Assembly: GCF_900107685.1 (NCBI RefSeq) | Contig: NZ_FNRQ01000008.1 | Span: 124,001 to 188,000 of the forward strand | Source of the DNA: Paraburkholderia sartisoli | GTDB lineage: Bacteria > Pseudomonadota > Gammaproteobacteria > Burkholderiales > Burkholderiaceae | Reading direction: 5' to 3' | Length of the DNA: 64,000 nt | Part shown: positions 9,082-17,435 of the stretch, piece after piece | Numbering within the stretch: position 1 is the stretch's first letter | How the letters are laid out: each line of letters opens with the position of its first letter | The notes under the pieces: generated by a model | Seen by the model: only the letters and a program-made list of their open reading frames with translations | The model's database searches: none | What the model was told of the DNA's origin: nothing | Position numbers and translations under genes: made by a program

Positions 9082-9978
9082 ATGGTTTCATTCACCATGG
9101 CCACCTCGCGCATCCCCTCCATACAAGGACTGCTGGCGTTCGAAACGCTGGCCCGGCTGCGCAGCGTCACGCTCGCCGGCGAGGAACTCAGCGTCACGCC
9201 CAGCGCGGTCAGCCATCGCATCCGGCAGCTCGAATCTCAACTGGGCATCAAACTTTTCGCGCGCGGCGACTTCAGCCTGAGCACCGAGGGTGCGGCCTAC
9301 CTGAACCGCGTGCGCGAGGCGCTGGCCGTGCTGCAGCAGATTCCCGGCCGCGGCAGTGCAGCCGGCACCACGCGGCTGCGCGTCGCGGTCACGCCGACTT
9401 TTTCTCGCCAGATGCTTTTGCCCAGGCTGGCGCTGTTTCGCCACGCCTATCCAGAGATCGACCTGGTGCTCCACGTCACGATTCCGATGCTCAACGTGAC
9501 GGCCGAGGAGGCCGACATCGAACTGCGCTTCGGCACCGGCCCCTATGCGGATCGCGAATCATTGCTCCTCTCGTCCGACGAGGTGACGCCCGTGTGCAGC
9601 CCCGAATACCTGAACGAAGCCGGGCCGCTCGACGAATTCGCCACGCTCGACGCGGTCTCGCGCGCCCGGTTGATCCGCTGCCCACTCGAGCCCTGGCGTA
9701 CCTGGTTCAGCGCAAACGGCATCACGCTGGACGAACCGGGCGGGGGTTCGCAGTTCAACGACATCGGCCTCGTACTCGATGCGTCGGTCGCCGGCTTCGG
9801 CGTCGCCCTGATGCGTCTGCGACTGGGCGCCGCGTGGCTGGACAGCGGGCGACTGGTTCGCCTCTCGCCGCGCAGCGTGCCCTCGCCGCACCACTACTTT
9901 CTGTGCTGGAAACCGGGCGCGCTCGACCGCTGGGAATGTGCGGCCTTTGTCGAGTGGCTGAAGCACGCGCTCGGGTGA
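9082..9978 (+). CDS. LysR-family transcriptional regulator upstream of the lactate genes
   Basis: This is a 298-residue LysR protein. The DNA-binding domain is ARLRSVTLAGEELSVTPSAV followed by SHRIRQLESQLG, then an effector domain with EEADIELRFGTGPYADRESL. A second ATG at 9097 would remove five residues and is about as likely a start. It lies 118 bp upstream of lldP on the same strand. Control of lactate uptake and oxidation is inferred from that position; other lactate operons use FadR-type LldR instead, so a LysR here is a variant arrangement. Codons are rich in GCC, CTG and GGC, like the two genes that follow. Confidence 0.85.
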   Translation: MVSFTMATSRIPSIQGLLAFETLARLRSVTLAGEELSVTPSAVSHRIRQLESQLGIKLFARGDFSLSTEGAAYLNRVREALAVLQQIPGRGSAAGTTRLRVAVTPTFSRQMLLPRLALFRHAYPEIDLVLHVTIPMLNVTAEEADIELRFGTGPYADRESLLLSSDEVTPVCSPEYLNEAGPLDEFATLDAVSRARLIRCPLEPWRTWFSANGITLDEPGGGSQFNDIGLVLDASVAGFGVALMRLRLGAAWLDSGRLVRLSPRSVPSPHHYFLCWKPGALDRWECAAFVEWLKHALG

Positions 9979-10096
9979 GCACCGACCGGGCCGCTTGAAA
10001 AACATTCACGCCGCGGCCACCCACGATTCATCCCAGGTCGCCCACTGCTGACTAAATTGTCGCCTCAACGGCGGATGAACCGTCGAGGAGACAACG

Positions 10097-11758
10097 ATGG
10101 TGTGGCAGCAGGTCTACGACCCCTTTGGCAACATGTTCATTTCCACCGCACTGGCGGCCATTCCCATCGTGGTGATGCTGGCGTGCCTGGGGCTTTTCCA
10201 CATCAAGGCCCACATTGCGGCCGGACTGGGCCTGCTCGCCGCTGCGCTGGTGGCCGTGTTCGCGTATGGCATGCCGGCCGGCATGGCCGCCCGCGCGGCG
10301 CTCTACGGAGGCTTCACCGGGCTGCTGCCGATCGGCTGGATCGTGCTCAACATCATTTTCCTACAGCAGCTCGCCGAGCGGAACGGGAGCTTCAAGATCC
10401 TGCAGGACTCGCTCTCGGGCATCACCGAGGACCGGCGGCTGCAACTCCTGCTGATCTCGTTTTGCTTCGGCGCCTTCTTCGAGGGAGCCGCAGGCTTCGG
10501 CACGCCCGTGGCGGTGACTGCGGGCATCCTGATCGGGCTGGGCTTCTCGCCGCTGGCCGCCTCGGGCCTGTCGCTGATCGCCAACACCGCACCGGTGGCC
10601 TTCGGCGCCCTGGGCACGCCCGTCATCACACTGGCCAGGGTGCATGGCTACGACCTGATGGAGGTCACGGCCATGATCGGCCGCCAGTTGCCGCTGTTTT
10701 CGTTGATGGTGCCGTTCTGGCTGATCTGGGCCTTTGCCGGGCGCAAGGCCATGATGGAAATCTGGCCCGCCATTCTGGTAACCGGCCTGTCGTTCGCCAT
10801 CCCGCAGTACCTGGTCTCGAACTTCATCGGCCCCGAACTGGTGGACATCATCGCGGCGCTGGTCTCAATGGTCTCGCTGGTGCTGTTCCTGCGCGTCTGG
10901 CAGCCCAGGAAGATCTGGACCTCTCCGTCGCTGAAGAGCCGCGATGCAAGCGCCGCCGAAGCCACGCCGGCCGGCCCGATCGTGCGCCACAGCCGTGCCG
11001 CACTGGTTCGCGCCTGGACGCCCTGGGTGATCCTCACGGTGTTCGTGTTCGTCTGGGGGCTACCCTCGGTCAAGACCTGGCTCGACCATCTCTATGCACC
11101 GAAATTCCCGCTGGCCGGGCTGCACAACCTGGTCGAGAAAATGCCGCCGGTGGTGCGCGCGCCGACCAGGGAAAGCGCCGTCTACGTGCTGGGCCTGCTC
11201 TCGGCCACCGGCACGGGGATCCTGCTGTCGGCGATCGTGAGCGCGCTGGTCATGAAGTACAACCCGGTAGAAATCGTGCGCACCTTTTTCCGCACGCTCT
11301 GGCTGGTACGCTACTCGCTGTTCACCATCGTGCTCATGCTGGCGTTGGGCACGCTGACGCGTTATTCGGGAACCGACACCACGCTGGGGCTGGCGTTCGC
11401 CAACACCGGCATGCTGTATCCCTTCTTCGGCACGCTGATGGGCTGGCTCGGTGTCGCGATGACGGGCTCGGACACCGCGTCGAACGTGCTGTTCGGCGGC
11501 ATGCAGAAAGTCGCGGCCGGCCACCTGGGCCTGGGCGCGAACCTGATGGGCGCCGCCAACAGCTCGGGTGGCGTGATGGGCAAGATGATCGACGCGCAGT
11601 CGATCGTGGTGGCATCCACCGCCACGCGCTGGGTCAACCACGAAGGCGATATCCTGCGCTATGTGTTCTTTCACTCCATTGCGCTCGCCTGCCTGGTCGG
11701 GCTCTTCGTCACGATGCAGGCCTACGTCTGGCCCTTCACCCTGATGGTGGTGCGCTGA
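10097..11758 (+). CDS. lldP: L-lactate permease
   Basis: This is a 553-residue inner-membrane permease of the LctP family, close to the usual length of about 550. It has a dozen or more hydrophobic helices. The conserved family segments FFEGAAGFGTPVAVTAGIL and GSDTASNVLFGGMQ are present. The product should import lactate, and possibly glycolate, by proton symport. The start ATG follows an AGGAGA ribosome-binding site with good spacing. It is followed 40 bp later by the lactate dehydrogenase gene, giving an uptake-oxidation pair. Confidence 0.92.
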   Translation: MVWQQVYDPFGNMFISTALAAIPIVVMLACLGLFHIKAHIAAGLGLLAAALVAVFAYGMPAGMAARAALYGGFTGLLPIGWIVLNIIFLQQLAERNGSFKILQDSLSGITEDRRLQLLLISFCFGAFFEGAAGFGTPVAVTAGILIGLGFSPLAASGLSLIANTAPVAFGALGTPVITLARVHGYDLMEVTAMIGRQLPLFSLMVPFWLIWAFAGRKAMMEIWPAILVTGLSFAIPQYLVSNFIGPELVDIIAALVSMVSLVLFLRVWQPRKIWTSPSLKSRDASAAEATPAGPIVRHSRAALVRAWTPWVILTVFVFVWGLPSVKTWLDHLYAPKFPLAGLHNLVEKMPPVVRAPTRESAVYVLGLLSATGTGILLSAIVSALVMKYNPVEIVRTFFRTLWLVRYSLFTIVLMLALGTLTRYSGTDTTLGLAFANTGMLYPFFGTLMGWLGVAMTGSDTASNVLFGGMQKVAAGHLGLGANLMGAANSSGGVMGKMIDAQSIVVASTATRWVNHEGDILRYVFFHSIALACLVGLFVTMQAYVWPFTLMVVR

Positions 11759-11798
11759 GTGCGGTGTCCGAAGCAACTAACCTGAACGAGGTTTTCCA

Positions 11799-12950
11799 AT
11801 GACCGTCATCACCACCGTCGAAGACCTGCGGGTTCTGGCAGAGCGTCGCGTGCCGCGCATGTTCTATGACTACGCCGATTCGGGCTCCTGGACCGAGAGC
11901 ACCTACCGCGCCAACGAGAGCGACTTCCAGAAGATCAAGCTGCGCCAGCGCGTGGCCGTGAACATGGAAGGTCGCACGACGCGCACCACCATGATCGGGC
12001 AGGACGTCGCCATGCCAGTGGCCATCGCGCCGACCGGCTTCACCGGCATGCAGCATGCCGACGGCGAGATACTGGCCGCGCGCGCGGCCGAAAAATTCGG
12101 CATTCCGTTTTCGCTCTCGACCATGAGCATCTGCTCGATCGAGGACGTGGCGGCGCACACCCAGGCGCCGTTCTGGTTCCAGCTGTACGTGATGCGCGAC
12201 AAGGATTTCGTCGAACGCCTGATCGAGCGCGCCAGGGCTGCGAAGTGCTCGGCGCTGATCCTCACGCTTGACCTGCAGGTGCTGGGCCAGCGTCACAAGG
12301 ATCTGAAGAACGGCCTGTCGGCACCGCCGAAGCCCACCATCACCAACCTGATCAACCTGGCCACCAAGCCGCGCTGGTGCATGGGAATGCTGGGTACGAA
12401 GCGCCGCACTTTCGGCAACATCGTGGGCCATGCCAAGGGCGTGGGCGATCTGTCGTCGCTGAGTTCGTGGACGGCCGAGCAGTTCGACCCGGCGCTGAGC
12501 TGGGCCGACGTGGAGTGGATCAAGAAGCTGTGGGGCGGCAAGCTGATCCTCAAGGGCATCATGGACGCGGAAGATGCGCGCCTGGCAGTCGCCAGCGGCG
12601 CCGATGCGTTGATCGTCAGCAACCACGGCGGCCGCCAGCTCGACGGCGCGCCGTCGACCATCGAGGCGTTGCCGGCCATCATCGAGGCCGTCGGCTCGCA
12701 GATCGAGGTCTGGCTCGACAGCGGCATCCGCTCGGGGCAGGACGTCCTCAAGGCCGTCGCGCTCGGCGCCAGGGGCACCATGATCGGTCGCGCCTTTCTC
12801 TACGGACTGGGCGCGATGGGCGAGGCCGGGGTCACGAAAACGCTGGAAATCATCCACAAGGAACTGGACATCACGATGGCCTTCTGCGGGCACCGGGACA
12901 TCCGCACGGTCGACCGCTCCATCCTGCTGCCGGGCACCATTCCGTCCTGA
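11799..12950 (+). CDS. lldD: FMN-dependent L-lactate dehydrogenase / alpha-hydroxy-acid oxidase
   Basis: This is a 383-residue member of the FMN-dependent alpha-hydroxy-acid dehydrogenase family. Visible landmarks are FYDYADSGSWTEST near the N-terminus, PTGFTGMQHADGE, the active-site SNHGGRQLDGAPSTIE with the catalytic His, DSGIRSGQDVLKAVALGA, and RGTMIGR for FMN phosphate. It should oxidise L-lactate to pyruvate and feed electrons to quinone at the membrane. The adjacency to the permease favours lactate as substrate. A related hydroxy acid such as glycolate or mandelate cannot be excluded. Confidence 0.88.
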   Translation: MTVITTVEDLRVLAERRVPRMFYDYADSGSWTESTYRANESDFQKIKLRQRVAVNMEGRTTRTTMIGQDVAMPVAIAPTGFTGMQHADGEILAARAAEKFGIPFSLSTMSICSIEDVAAHTQAPFWFQLYVMRDKDFVERLIERARAAKCSALILTLDLQVLGQRHKDLKNGLSAPPKPTITNLINLATKPRWCMGMLGTKRRTFGNIVGHAKGVGDLSSLSSWTAEQFDPALSWADVEWIKKLWGGKLILKGIMDAEDARLAVASGADALIVSNHGGRQLDGAPSTIEALPAIIEAVGSQIEVWLDSGIRSGQDVLKAVALGARGTMIGRAFLYGLGAMGEAGVTKTLEIIHKELDITMAFCGHRDIRTVDRSILLPGTIPS

Positions 12951-13179
12951 AGTCGCATGTGGGGATATCAGCGCTCGTCGCAGATTTTTTCAGGGCCCGT
13001 TGGAATCAACAGGTGTAACGAGCTGTATTTGAAACCGGCCGTACCAGGTCGGCACACACTGGCCATTTTGCGCGATCGTACCGCGGACCGCGATACCTCC
13101 AGCCATCCTGCAGGTTTTCATGACCGGTCTCATGAAAAACTACCTGATGGTCGCGCAAACGGCCTGCATGGCGTAAGCC

Positions 13180-14325
13180 CTAAGGTTGTGCAGACGCAAG
13201 CGGCGTCGGCTCGCCATTTCGATAGGTGTAGATGGTGATGGGAGACTCCGTGAGATCGCGATTCCTGTCGAACCGGTAGTGCCCGGAAACACCGCGGGTA
13301 TCGATGTTCGCCAGCGCGGCGCGGTATTGGGCCGGTTCGATCGAATTGGCCTTCGTCATCGCCTGTGCGACGAGGTTCATGCCGTCGTACAAGGCAGCGC
13401 TATAGGTCAGCGGATCGGTATGAAAGCGCTGCTTGTAGTCCGTCTTGAACCGGCGGCCTTCAGGTGTCTGATCGAGAACGCGGCCACCTTGCGGACAATA
13501 CACACGCGTGTCGACCGCGTCACCGCCAAGTTTCGCCAGTTCGGCATTGCACATTGCGTCGCCACCCAGCAGGTAGCCATTCATCGCGAGACGCTTCATC
13601 TGCTTGCGTAGCGCGCCGGCCTGGGCGTAGTAACCACCGTAGAAAATCCCTTCGGCGTTCGAGCCCTTCACGTGCGTAAGGATCGAGACGAAGTCGGTCG
13701 CCTTGTCGGTCGTATATTCACGATCGACGATCTCGATGCCGTTGGCTTTAGCCGCGTTGATGAACTCGTCGGCGAGGCCCTGACCGTACGCGGTGCGATC
13801 GTCGATCACGGCGATACGCCTGACCTTCAGTTCCTTTGCTGCAAACTCCCCCATCCGGCTGCCAAGTTGCGTATCGCTGGCGGAGATGCGAAACACGAAC
13901 GGATAGTCGTGCTGCGTGATCGACGGATTCGACGCGACGGTCGCCATCACAATGCCCGACACGTTCACGAGGTTCGAGATCGGAATCGCAACACCGGAAT
14001 TGAAAGGCCCGAAAATAACCTTGACGTTGGCATCGACCAGGCTTTGCGCCACCGTCATACCGGTGCGCGGATCGCCAGCGTCGTCTTGCGAGACCAGCTC
14101 GAAACGCGTTTTCTGGCCGCCGATCACGAGACCCTCGGCGTTCAGGCGCTCGATCGCCATTCGCACGCCGTTTTCGTCGTCCTTGCCGATGGCGGCCTGC
14201 GGGCCGGTCAGTGGTCCCGTCAAACCGATCTTGACGACCTGATCGCCGGCGGTCGCGCTCAGGGAGATCATGCTCAAAGCGATTGCTGTCAACCAGCTCG
14301 CACCTGCGTATGGCTTCTTCATCAT
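13180..14325 (-). CDS. Branched-chain-amino-acid-type ABC transporter periplasmic binding protein
   Basis: This 381-residue protein begins with a signal peptide (two Lys, then a hydrophobic run ending SLSATAGDQ) and continues as a LivJ-like type I binding protein (KIGLTGPLTGPQAAIGKDDE, FGPFNSGVAIPISN, VRRIAVIDDRTAYGQGLADE). It should bind an amino acid or a similar small solute in the periplasm. No permease or ATPase genes lie beside it, so it is an orphan that must share a transporter or act as a sensor. It is transcribed divergently from a LysR gene, with a palindromic candidate operator in the gap. A second ATG lies one codon in. Confidence 0.88.
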   Translation of the reverse strand: MMKKPYAGASWLTAIALSMISLSATAGDQVVKIGLTGPLTGPQAAIGKDDENGVRMAIERLNAEGLVIGGQKTRFELVSQDDAGDPRTGMTVAQSLVDANVKVIFGPFNSGVAIPISNLVNVSGIVMATVASNPSITQHDYPFVFRISASDTQLGSRMGEFAAKELKVRRIAVIDDRTAYGQGLADEFINAAKANGIEIVDREYTTDKATDFVSILTHVKGSNAEGIFYGGYYAQAGALRKQMKRLAMNGYLLGGDAMCNAELAKLGGDAVDTRVYCPQGGRVLDQTPEGRRFKTDYKQRFHTDPLTYSAALYDGMNLVAQAMTKANSIEPAQYRAALANIDTRGVSGHYRFDRNRDLTESPITIYTYRNGEPTPLASAQP

Positions 14326-14504
14326 GCTCTCCTCACCTTGTGTGATGTGCCAGACCGTGTCGTCGCCGAGAGGCGAATCTCACCGACGTGGGCACAGATA
14401 ACATCGCGTGGCCCCTTTCGTCGCGACCGCTCTTCCGGTGCCCGGACAGTGGGGTTGACAGTAATTCTGGGTAGCCAAATTCCCCAATAAAATGCATCAT
14501 TGAT

Positions 14505-14530
14505 GAAATACATTTCGGAAATCACCGAAG
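14505..14530. promoter_or_regulatory. Candidate LysR operator, TTCGG-N6-CCGAA
   Basis: The segment reads GAAATACATTTCGG followed by AAATCACCGAAG. It contains the inverted repeat TTCGG (14514-14518) and CCGAA (14525-14529). It sits 19 bp before the LysR start, in the gap shared with the divergent binding-protein gene. A near-identical element occurs upstream of the ureohydrolase gene at 16612-16637, which is the main reason for calling it an operator. The regulator assignment is inference. Confidence 0.55.
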
Positions 14531-14548
14531 TAATCAAGAGGCGGCACG

Positions 14549-15472
14549 ATGCAGGTTCAGGACACGGATCTTAAGTTATTGCGGATCTTCGAAACTATCG
14601 TGCGATGCGGCGGCTTCGCCGCTGCGCAGCCCATTCTCAACATCGGCGCATCGAGTATCAGCGAATACATGTCGCAACTGGAGACACGACTCGGGTTGCG
14701 GCTATGTGAACGCGGACGCGCCGGTTTCCGGCTCACCGAGGAAGGCGCGGAACTGCATGCCGCCGCGCAACGTCTGCTCGGCGCAGTCGACACGTTTCAG
14801 ATGGAAGCCGGAGCACTGCGCAATCAGCTTTCCGGCGTGTTGCGCTTCGGCATGATCGAAGCGACCCTGACCGACACGTACTCGCCTCTGCCAATGGCGA
14901 TTCGCGAGTTCGGCCAGATGGCGCCGGAAGTCCGCCTGCATGTGCAGATCGACACGCCCGGCAGCATGGAGCAGCACGTGCTGGACGGCCGTCTGCATCT
15001 CGCCGTGGGGCCGTTTCCCGTGCAGATTCCCGGCCTTGACTACTCGTCACTCTATCGTGAGGAACAGGGGCTCTACTGTGCCTCGACTCATCCGTTGCAC
15101 GAACGGGCAGGCGGCAGGGTTCCTGTTTCATTGCTCAGCAAGCAGCGGCTGGCTGCCCGGGCGTACCTGGGCAGCCACGAATTGAAGTTGCTGCGCATGC
15201 CGGAAGCCGCGGCCTCCGTCGACAACGTTGAAGGGCGGGCCATGCTGATTCTGTCCGGCAACTACATCGGCTTTCTGCCGCCACACTATGCCCAGGCCTG
15301 GGTGGACAGCGGTCTGTTAGCCCGCATCGATCCCGAGCACTACGTGACGCATCTGGACTTTCAGATCATCACGCGCAAAGGGGGTGAACCGGCACGGGTC
15401 GTACAGGCCTTTTGCAACCAGTTGCGGACTGCGGCCAAAGAAGTGCGCCGCGCCTCGCGAGGCGGCAAGTAG
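14549..15472 (+). CDS. LysR-family transcriptional regulator
   Basis: This is a 307-residue LysR regulator. The helix-turn-helix region is IVRCGGFAAAQPILNIGASS followed by ISEYMSQLETRLGLRLCERG, a variant seen in LysR proteins that control amine and amino-acid genes. The rest is an effector-binding domain. It is divergent from the orphan binding-protein gene and convergent with the ureohydrolase gene (8 bp gap). The same palindrome lies upstream of the LysR/binding-protein promoter and upstream of the ureohydrolase gene, suggesting that this protein controls all three. The effector may be a guanidino compound or amine; that is inference. Confidence 0.85.
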   Translation: MQVQDTDLKLLRIFETIVRCGGFAAAQPILNIGASSISEYMSQLETRLGLRLCERGRAGFRLTEEGAELHAAAQRLLGAVDTFQMEAGALRNQLSGVLRFGMIEATLTDTYSPLPMAIREFGQMAPEVRLHVQIDTPGSMEQHVLDGRLHLAVGPFPVQIPGLDYSSLYREEQGLYCASTHPLHERAGGRVPVSLLSKQRLAARAYLGSHELKLLRMPEAAASVDNVEGRAMLILSGNYIGFLPPHYAQAWVDSGLLARIDPEHYVTHLDFQIITRKGGEPARVVQAFCNQLRTAAKEVRRASRGGK

Positions 15473-15480
15473 CGTGCGGA

Positions 15481-16458
15481 TTAGCGGGAAAGGTTTCGTT
15501 TAACCTTGCGTTGATGCATGACACGGCCAATAGTGTTCAGCAGCAATTGCGCCGCAAGAATTGAAGTCGAACCCGAATGGTCGTAATCAGGGGCAACTTC
15601 CACGAGATCGATGCCGACCACGTCACCCTGTTCAGCAAGGCCCGCGAACAGTTCGAGGCCTTCGTAGTACAGCAGGCCGCCGTGGCTCGGTGTGCCCGTG
15701 CCTGGCGCGATCGAAGGATCGAAGCCGTCGATATCGATTGTCAGGTAATAGCGCACGCCCTTCGGGATGCGGTCCAGCACACCCTGGATGCCGAGGCGCC
15801 GGAGGTCGCGCACCGAGATGATGTCCGAGCCCATCTCACGTGCCTGCGCATAGCCCTCGCGCGCGGTCGACGACACGTTGCGAATGCCGATCTGCGTCAT
15901 GCCCGACACCACGCTTTTCTCAGCCGCGCGCCGCAGCGGATTGCCATGGCCGTTGCGCACACCATGACGCTCGTCGACGAAATCGAGGTGTGCGTCGATA
16001 TGAACGATATGAAACGGCTCCTGGCCTTCGAACGCGTTGATGCACGGGATGTTGATCGAGTGATCGCCACCCATCACCACCGGCAACGCGCCGGCCGCCA
16101 GGATCTTGCGCACGCCGTACTCGATGTTTGCGTGGCTCTTTTCAGTGTTGGTATGCACCATGTCCGCATCGCCGATGTCGACGATACGAACTTCGTCACT
16201 AGGCAGATAAACGACATCGTCTTCGAAGTCGTATGCGCCGCCGTGGCCGAACGAGAACAGCGTCGACGCATCGCGAATCGAACGCGGGCCGAAGCGTGCC
16301 CCGGCCCGCCACTGGGTGCCGCAGTCGAAGGGCGCGCCCATTACCGCGACGTCCGCGTCGATCTTTTCCCAGTCGAGACACAATGGGGATTTCGCGAACG
16401 TGCAGATTCCCACAAACGGCAAATTGAGCCGCCCCGTTTCGTAGCTGTTTTCAGACAT
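15481..16458 (-). CDS. Ureohydrolase of the agmatinase/guanidinobutyrase family
   Basis: This 325-residue enzyme belongs to the arginase superfamily, which hydrolyses guanidino compounds to an amine and urea using a dinuclear manganese centre. The metal-ligand motifs are present in order: GGDHSI, DAHLDF, and DIDGFDPS. The sequence GAPFDCGTQWRAGARFGPRS near the N-terminus is typical of the agmatinase branch. Agmatine, 4-guanidinobutyrate and 3-guanidinopropionate are all possible substrates, and the sequence does not decide among them. A guanidine-hydrolysing member is less likely. The promoter region carries the same palindrome as the neighbouring LysR promoter. Confidence 0.87.
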   Translation of the reverse strand: MSENSYETGRLNLPFVGICTFAKSPLCLDWEKIDADVAVMGAPFDCGTQWRAGARFGPRSIRDASTLFSFGHGGAYDFEDDVVYLPSDEVRIVDIGDADMVHTNTEKSHANIEYGVRKILAAGALPVVMGGDHSINIPCINAFEGQEPFHIVHIDAHLDFVDERHGVRNGHGNPLRRAAEKSVVSGMTQIGIRNVSSTAREGYAQAREMGSDIISVRDLRRLGIQGVLDRIPKGVRYYLTIDIDGFDPSIAPGTGTPSHGGLLYYEGLELFAGLAEQGDVVGIDLVEVAPDYDHSGSTSILAAQLLLNTIGRVMHQRKVKRNLSR

Positions 16459-16611
16459 GATGGCGTCCGCCCTCTGTTCATTCGTTCAGATATGCGCGAC
16501 GCGCAGGCGCCACGCTCTCCATTACTGCAGCAACGCCCTTTGTCAGGAGCGCGTGGTGCATCTGAAACGAAGTCTAGGCAAACAAATTCAACGGAAAAAT
16601 TCCAAAAACAT

Positions 16612-16637
16612 GAAATGCACTTCGGAATAGTCCGAAG
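16612..16637. promoter_or_regulatory. Candidate LysR operator upstream of the ureohydrolase gene
   Basis: The segment is GAAATGCAC followed by the perfect palindrome TTCGGAATAGTCCGAA and a G. It lies about 155 bp upstream of the ureohydrolase start. It matches the element at 14505-14530 in arrangement and most bases, including the preceding GAAATrCA. Two matching palindromes at promoters of neighbouring genes, with a LysR gene between them, support one shared regulator. Confidence 0.55.
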
Positions 16638-16665
16638 CGATGTTTAAACATAGCGAGAGCGTGAA

Positions 16666-17217
16666 GGCTCTGGTGCAAATGGAGGTAATAGTCGGGGAAG
16701 CTAATTTTGACAGGATCGCTTATTCAGCTGGGAGGGCCGCATCGCAAGCGGTCGGTGTGGCGGTGTCTTTGATGCCTGGCGTCGCGAGATTAAACTGGCC
16801 TTTGCGAATGCGATGGATCAGCTCGATACCTGAGATCGTGGTCGCCGCGTTCCTGAACCGGTTGAACCCGAGCATGGCCTTTGTCCAGGGCTTGATCTTC
16901 GATCGTCTTCTTCGATCAGGTTATTCAGATACTTCGAGGATCTGACTTCGGTGTTGGCAGGCAGGTAGCAAGCCGTCGGCCCTCATCAGTCGTCGCACGC
17001 GGGAGCAAAGTTATTCTGGGCAGAACCGTGGGTCAAGATTCATAAATCGCTCTCGCCGAAAATAGCGCAAAGGATTTCGCGGAAAGAAAGTTATATGGTC
17101 AATCAGGCGGCGCAATAGCGCTTGGAGAAGGGGCGCGGCGCTTCATCCGGGAGAAAGCCCCAGGAGCCGCTGACGAACCGCACAGAAGCATCCACGCCGA
17201 TTCTTGCAACAGAAGCC
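16666..17217 (-). mobile_element. Degenerate IS6-family insertion sequence
   Basis: The left end GGCTCTGGTGCAAA (16666-16679) resembles the terminal repeat of IS6-family elements (consensus near GGCTCTGTTGCAAA). The right end has TTGCAACAGAAGCC (17204-17217), the expected opposite repeat with one extra base. Between them a minus-strand transposase C-terminus can be read. At about 550 bp it is shorter than an intact element of about 800 bp, and the catalytic N-terminal and central parts are not recognisable. I call it a remnant with internal deletion and possibly a second insertion. Confidence 0.5.
16720..16950 (-). pseudogene. IS6-family transposase C-terminal fragment, frameshifted
   Basis: On the minus strand one frame gives EVRSSKYLNNLIEED and, after a shift of frame near 16890, another gives KAMLGFNRFRNAATTISG followed by IELIHRIRKGQF and a stop at 16720. 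Both blocks are the conserved C-terminal end of IS6-family DDE transposases. The shift of frame, and the lack of any recognisable upstream DDE core, show that the gene is dead. A forward open frame over the same bases (16640-16945) is only its antisense. Confidence 0.65.
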
Positions 17218-17287
17218 GATTTTAATGATGTCGGTTGCGAGATCGAACGTGGTGTTCTGGGCACGCCGAATTTGCACAGGTGGGGAT

Positions 17288-17315
17288 GGCTGCGGCCGAC
17301 CGGCCGGCCGCAGCC
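17288..17315. repeat. Perfect 10-bp inverted repeat
   Basis: The arms GGCTGCGGCC (17288-17297) and GGCCGCAGCC (17306-17315) are exact reverse complements separated by 8 bp. The stem is strong but neither flank has a T-run, so it is not a standard terminator. It lies between the IS remnant and the tRNA gene. Its role is unknown. Confidence 0.6.
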
Positions 17316-17435
17316 TGAAGAAACGGGGGTTGCACAGGGGCAAAACCCCTCGGCGCCTGGCAATCAAGCATAACCTGTCCAGGCGGCCACGTTATGCCTA
17401 ACGACACACACTCCGAAGAGTGGCTTTCAAGTGTT

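Larger units (their letters stand above)
16459..17435. other. Long gap between ureohydrolase and tRNA-Ile, without an intact gene
   Basis: This 977-bp stretch holds the ureohydrolase promoter and operator at its left end, a decayed IS6-like element (about 16666-17217), a strong 10-bp inverted repeat (17288-17315) and a small UUCG-loop hairpin just beyond the tRNA. No open frame in it encodes a recognisable full-length protein. It looks like a site of insertion and decay next to a tRNA gene. Confidence 0.6.

Noticed and set aside
10057..11802. 581-codon plus-strand open frame overlapping lldP
   Set aside because: A second frame over lldP with Arg/His/Gly-rich composition; the lldP frame has clear permease motifs and a ribosome-binding site.
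16640..16945. 101-codon plus-strand frame as a novel small gene
   Set aside because: The complementary strand reads as the C-terminus of an IS6 transposase, so this frame is its antisense.
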